Under the pieces are notes generated by a model. That model ran no database searches. It saw only the letters and a program-made list of their open reading frames with translations, and was not told the origin of the DNA. This document shows, piece after piece, positions 62,860-64,000 of a DNA stretch of 64,000 nucleotides (its first letter is position 1; each line of letters begins with the position of its first letter). This DNA comes from a virus: IMG/VR virus record IMGVR_UViG_3300032180_000001, positions 62,001-126,000 of that record. The stretch is one strand, 5' to 3'. Both the position numbers and the translations under genes were made by a program.

Positions 62860-63867
62860 AGTAGTATTATACAACATTCCTTGAATAAATTCAACCATTG
62901 AAATTCCTAACCAGCATGTTATACAGACGAGTCCATTACCACCGTTCCCGCCTGCACCGCCTGTAACTCCACCGCCTCCGCCTCCGCCGCCACAGCCGAT
63001 AGCACCATCGCCACCACGGCCACCGATACCAGCGCTAGCCGATCCGCCACCCGTTCCCCCGAAGAATACCCAGGTTAGATTGGTATAACTAGCTCCGGAC
63101 ACTCCGGCACCTCCCCCGCCTGCGACCCCGGTACCCCCAGGAAAATTAGCCGGAAAAAAATTAGGCCCTACACCTGAATATGTATTCGAATACGGTGTTA
63201 TACTACCGCCATTTGTATCGCCATTTGCAGCTGATGCGCCCCCTCCGCCGCTGCCTCCGGTTGTCATTATTCCGCCTGCAGCAAGAGTCACACCTGTAGC
63301 ATTTCCTGTTCCATTCCCGCCAGCGGAGGCGGAGGCGATAATGGAACTAGCTGATACCATCCCGACCATACCATAACCAGCATAAGACTGACTTCCATTT
63401 TCACTAGCCCCAGCTGCACCGCCCACACTAGCTGTCCCGGCTGATCCGAAAGCTGCCGACTGGTTTGAATTAGTTACAGCAAGAGCAGGGGCCTGACCGC
63501 CTATATTACTGCCGCGCATGATGTCACCAAATAGTCCTACGGCAGTAACATCGCCCGAAGAGCCGTTTGAACCAGCCGCACCGCCCGCACCGCCAGTCCC
63601 TGCATAAACATATAGAGAGGCAGGCAAGAGAAATGCCGGGACCAGGTACCGTACAGATGCCCCGGCGCCGCCACCGCCTCCGCCGCCACGTAGTGTAGAA
63701 GTGGCTCCAGAATAGCCTCCTCCGCCACCAGCCCCGGGTCCGATCAGCATCATCCAGACCATGGTAATCCCTTTTGGTTTTGTCCATATCTGACAGGAGT
63801 TTAGACCGATATTGTAAAACACCTGCTGCCGGTCACCTGTATCTGGCCAGCCAAAAAAATCAGGCAT
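62392..63867 (-). CDS. Glycine-rich structural protein fused in frame to an HNH domain
   Basis: 491 aa if read through. ATG 63867 overlaps the upstream stop. Residues ~35-320 are Gly-rich (MVWMMLIGPGAGGGGGYSG start, many GGAGG and GGNGG blocks), ending GGNGLVCITCW as in phage Gly-rich receptor-binding modules. About 15 residues later (SMVEFIQGML) the HNH protein begins. Either a true fusion or an HNH gene inserted after, and reading into, the structural gene. Confidence 0.6.
   Translation of the reverse strand: MPDFFGWPDTGDRQQVFYNIGLNSCQIWTKPKGITMVWMMLIGPGAGGGGGYSGATSTLRGGGGGGGAGASVRYLVPAFLLPASLYVYAGTGGAGGAAGSNGSSGDVTAVGLFGDIMRGSNIGGQAPALAVTNSNQSAAFGSAGTASVGGAAGASENGSQSYAGYGMVGMVSASSIIASASAGGNGTGNATGVTLAAGGIMTTGGSGGGGASAANGDTNGGSITPYSNTYSGVGPNFFPANFPGGTGVAGGGGAGVSGASYTNLTWVFFGGTGGGSASAGIGGRGGDGAIGCGGGGGGGGVTGGAGGNGGNGLVCITCWLGISMVEFIQGMLYNTTMTKGNRSNHPGKKCLPGCECGRHKGRAYDGELDYFNLHSLVKKVRGKATGYGCTFCNDFAKQWSQIHGLDGSDVWHYRPLCYSCHGVYDGTVGNLRPSPPCFPGCECAKHGLPGSPPCLPGCDCGKHNAPRKQPCLPGCTCGLHKGRVYNGTPRK
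62866..62894 (-). promoter_or_regulatory. Promoter of leaderless HNH gene
   Basis: Minus strand TTGAAT (62889-62894), 17 nt, TATAAT (62866-62871), 6 nt to ATG 62859. The best promoter match in the window. It lies inside the end of the Gly-rich reading frame. Confidence 0.7.
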
Positions 63868-63868
63868 G

Positions 63869-64000
63869 TCAGTAATCACCGCCGACGACTGATACCCGCA
63901 CTCCGGCTGCTACAGCAGTTCCTAGCGTACAGTTAATGACATATCCAGCGGGGATGGCAAAATTAAAGGCGATCTCGCTTGTCTGAAGAGCTGCTGCCGC
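63869..64000 (-). CDS. Partial structural gene at right edge
   Basis: The last 43 codons are visible: TSEIAFNFAIPAGYVINCTL and a C-terminal VRVSVVGGDY, beta-rich and neutral. Its stop overlaps the ATG of the Gly-rich gene (about TGACATG). Likely a head or fibre protein; the family cannot be judged. Confidence 0.5.
   Translation of the reverse strand, partial: AAAALQTSEIAFNFAIPAGYVINCTLGTAVAAGVRVSVVGGDY

Overview
The window looks like part of a large tailed bacteriophage (siphovirus type) of an actinobacterium. Support comes from the tail-gene order (head-tail connector, tail terminator, major tail protein, tail assembly chaperones with a -1 slippery site, a 5176-residue tape measure, distal tail proteins, lysis genes), from two Lsr2-type proteins, a DUF7455-type zinc protein, a DUF932 protein, GTG/TTG starts and GC-rich coding. 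No integrase, tRNA, rRNA or CRISPR array was seen. Terminase, portal and capsid genes are not here and probably lie past the right edge.

Layout. 1-2.5 kb, leftward: polysaccharide pyruvyl transferase, Lsr2, Cas4-like nuclease. 2.6-6.2 kb: a train of overlapping tiny zinc-ribbon genes, HNH-AP2 genes and a deoxyribosyltransferase-like gene. 6.3-16.3 kb, rightward: about 30 tightly overlapping small accessory genes, including a second Lsr2-like protein, an XRE regulator and an A1S_2505-family protein. 16.4-18.4 kb: secreted GH16-like glycanase, holin, papain-like peptidase. 18.4-45.5 kb, leftward: tail module read from the major tail protein down to the minor tail proteins. 45.8-50.4 kb, rightward: endonucleases, DUF932, LysM-lysozyme. 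50.4-55.7 kb, leftward: a membrane/PAS-domain operon and a frameshifted glycosyltransferase. 56.4-64 kb, leftward: tail terminator, cysteine peptidase, connector and two repetitive structural proteins.

Most notable points. (1) A nine-gene translationally coupled operon (50433-54446) encodes two PAS proteins, an orphan multi-pass sensor domain resembling the input domain of actinobacterial GGDEF/EAL proteins, a membrane coiled-coil protein and a small helical domain used three times, with no kinase or cyclase output. (2) The tape measure contains two ADP-ribosyltransferase-like segments and a third inserted domain near its N-terminus, plus tail lysozyme, LysM and a degenerate M23-like domain. 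(3) About ten HNH-type genes or fragments are scattered through the window. At four of them the end of the neighbouring gene is present twice, as if the element arrived with a substitute gene end. Several start exactly 6 nt after a promoter -10 box. (4) The major tail protein gene is interrupted after codon 12 by a group I intron of about 305 nt. (5) Five zinc-ribbon mini-genes overlap head to tail at near-identical ATGA/GTGA junctions.

All functional calls come from reading motifs by eye. No database search was run.
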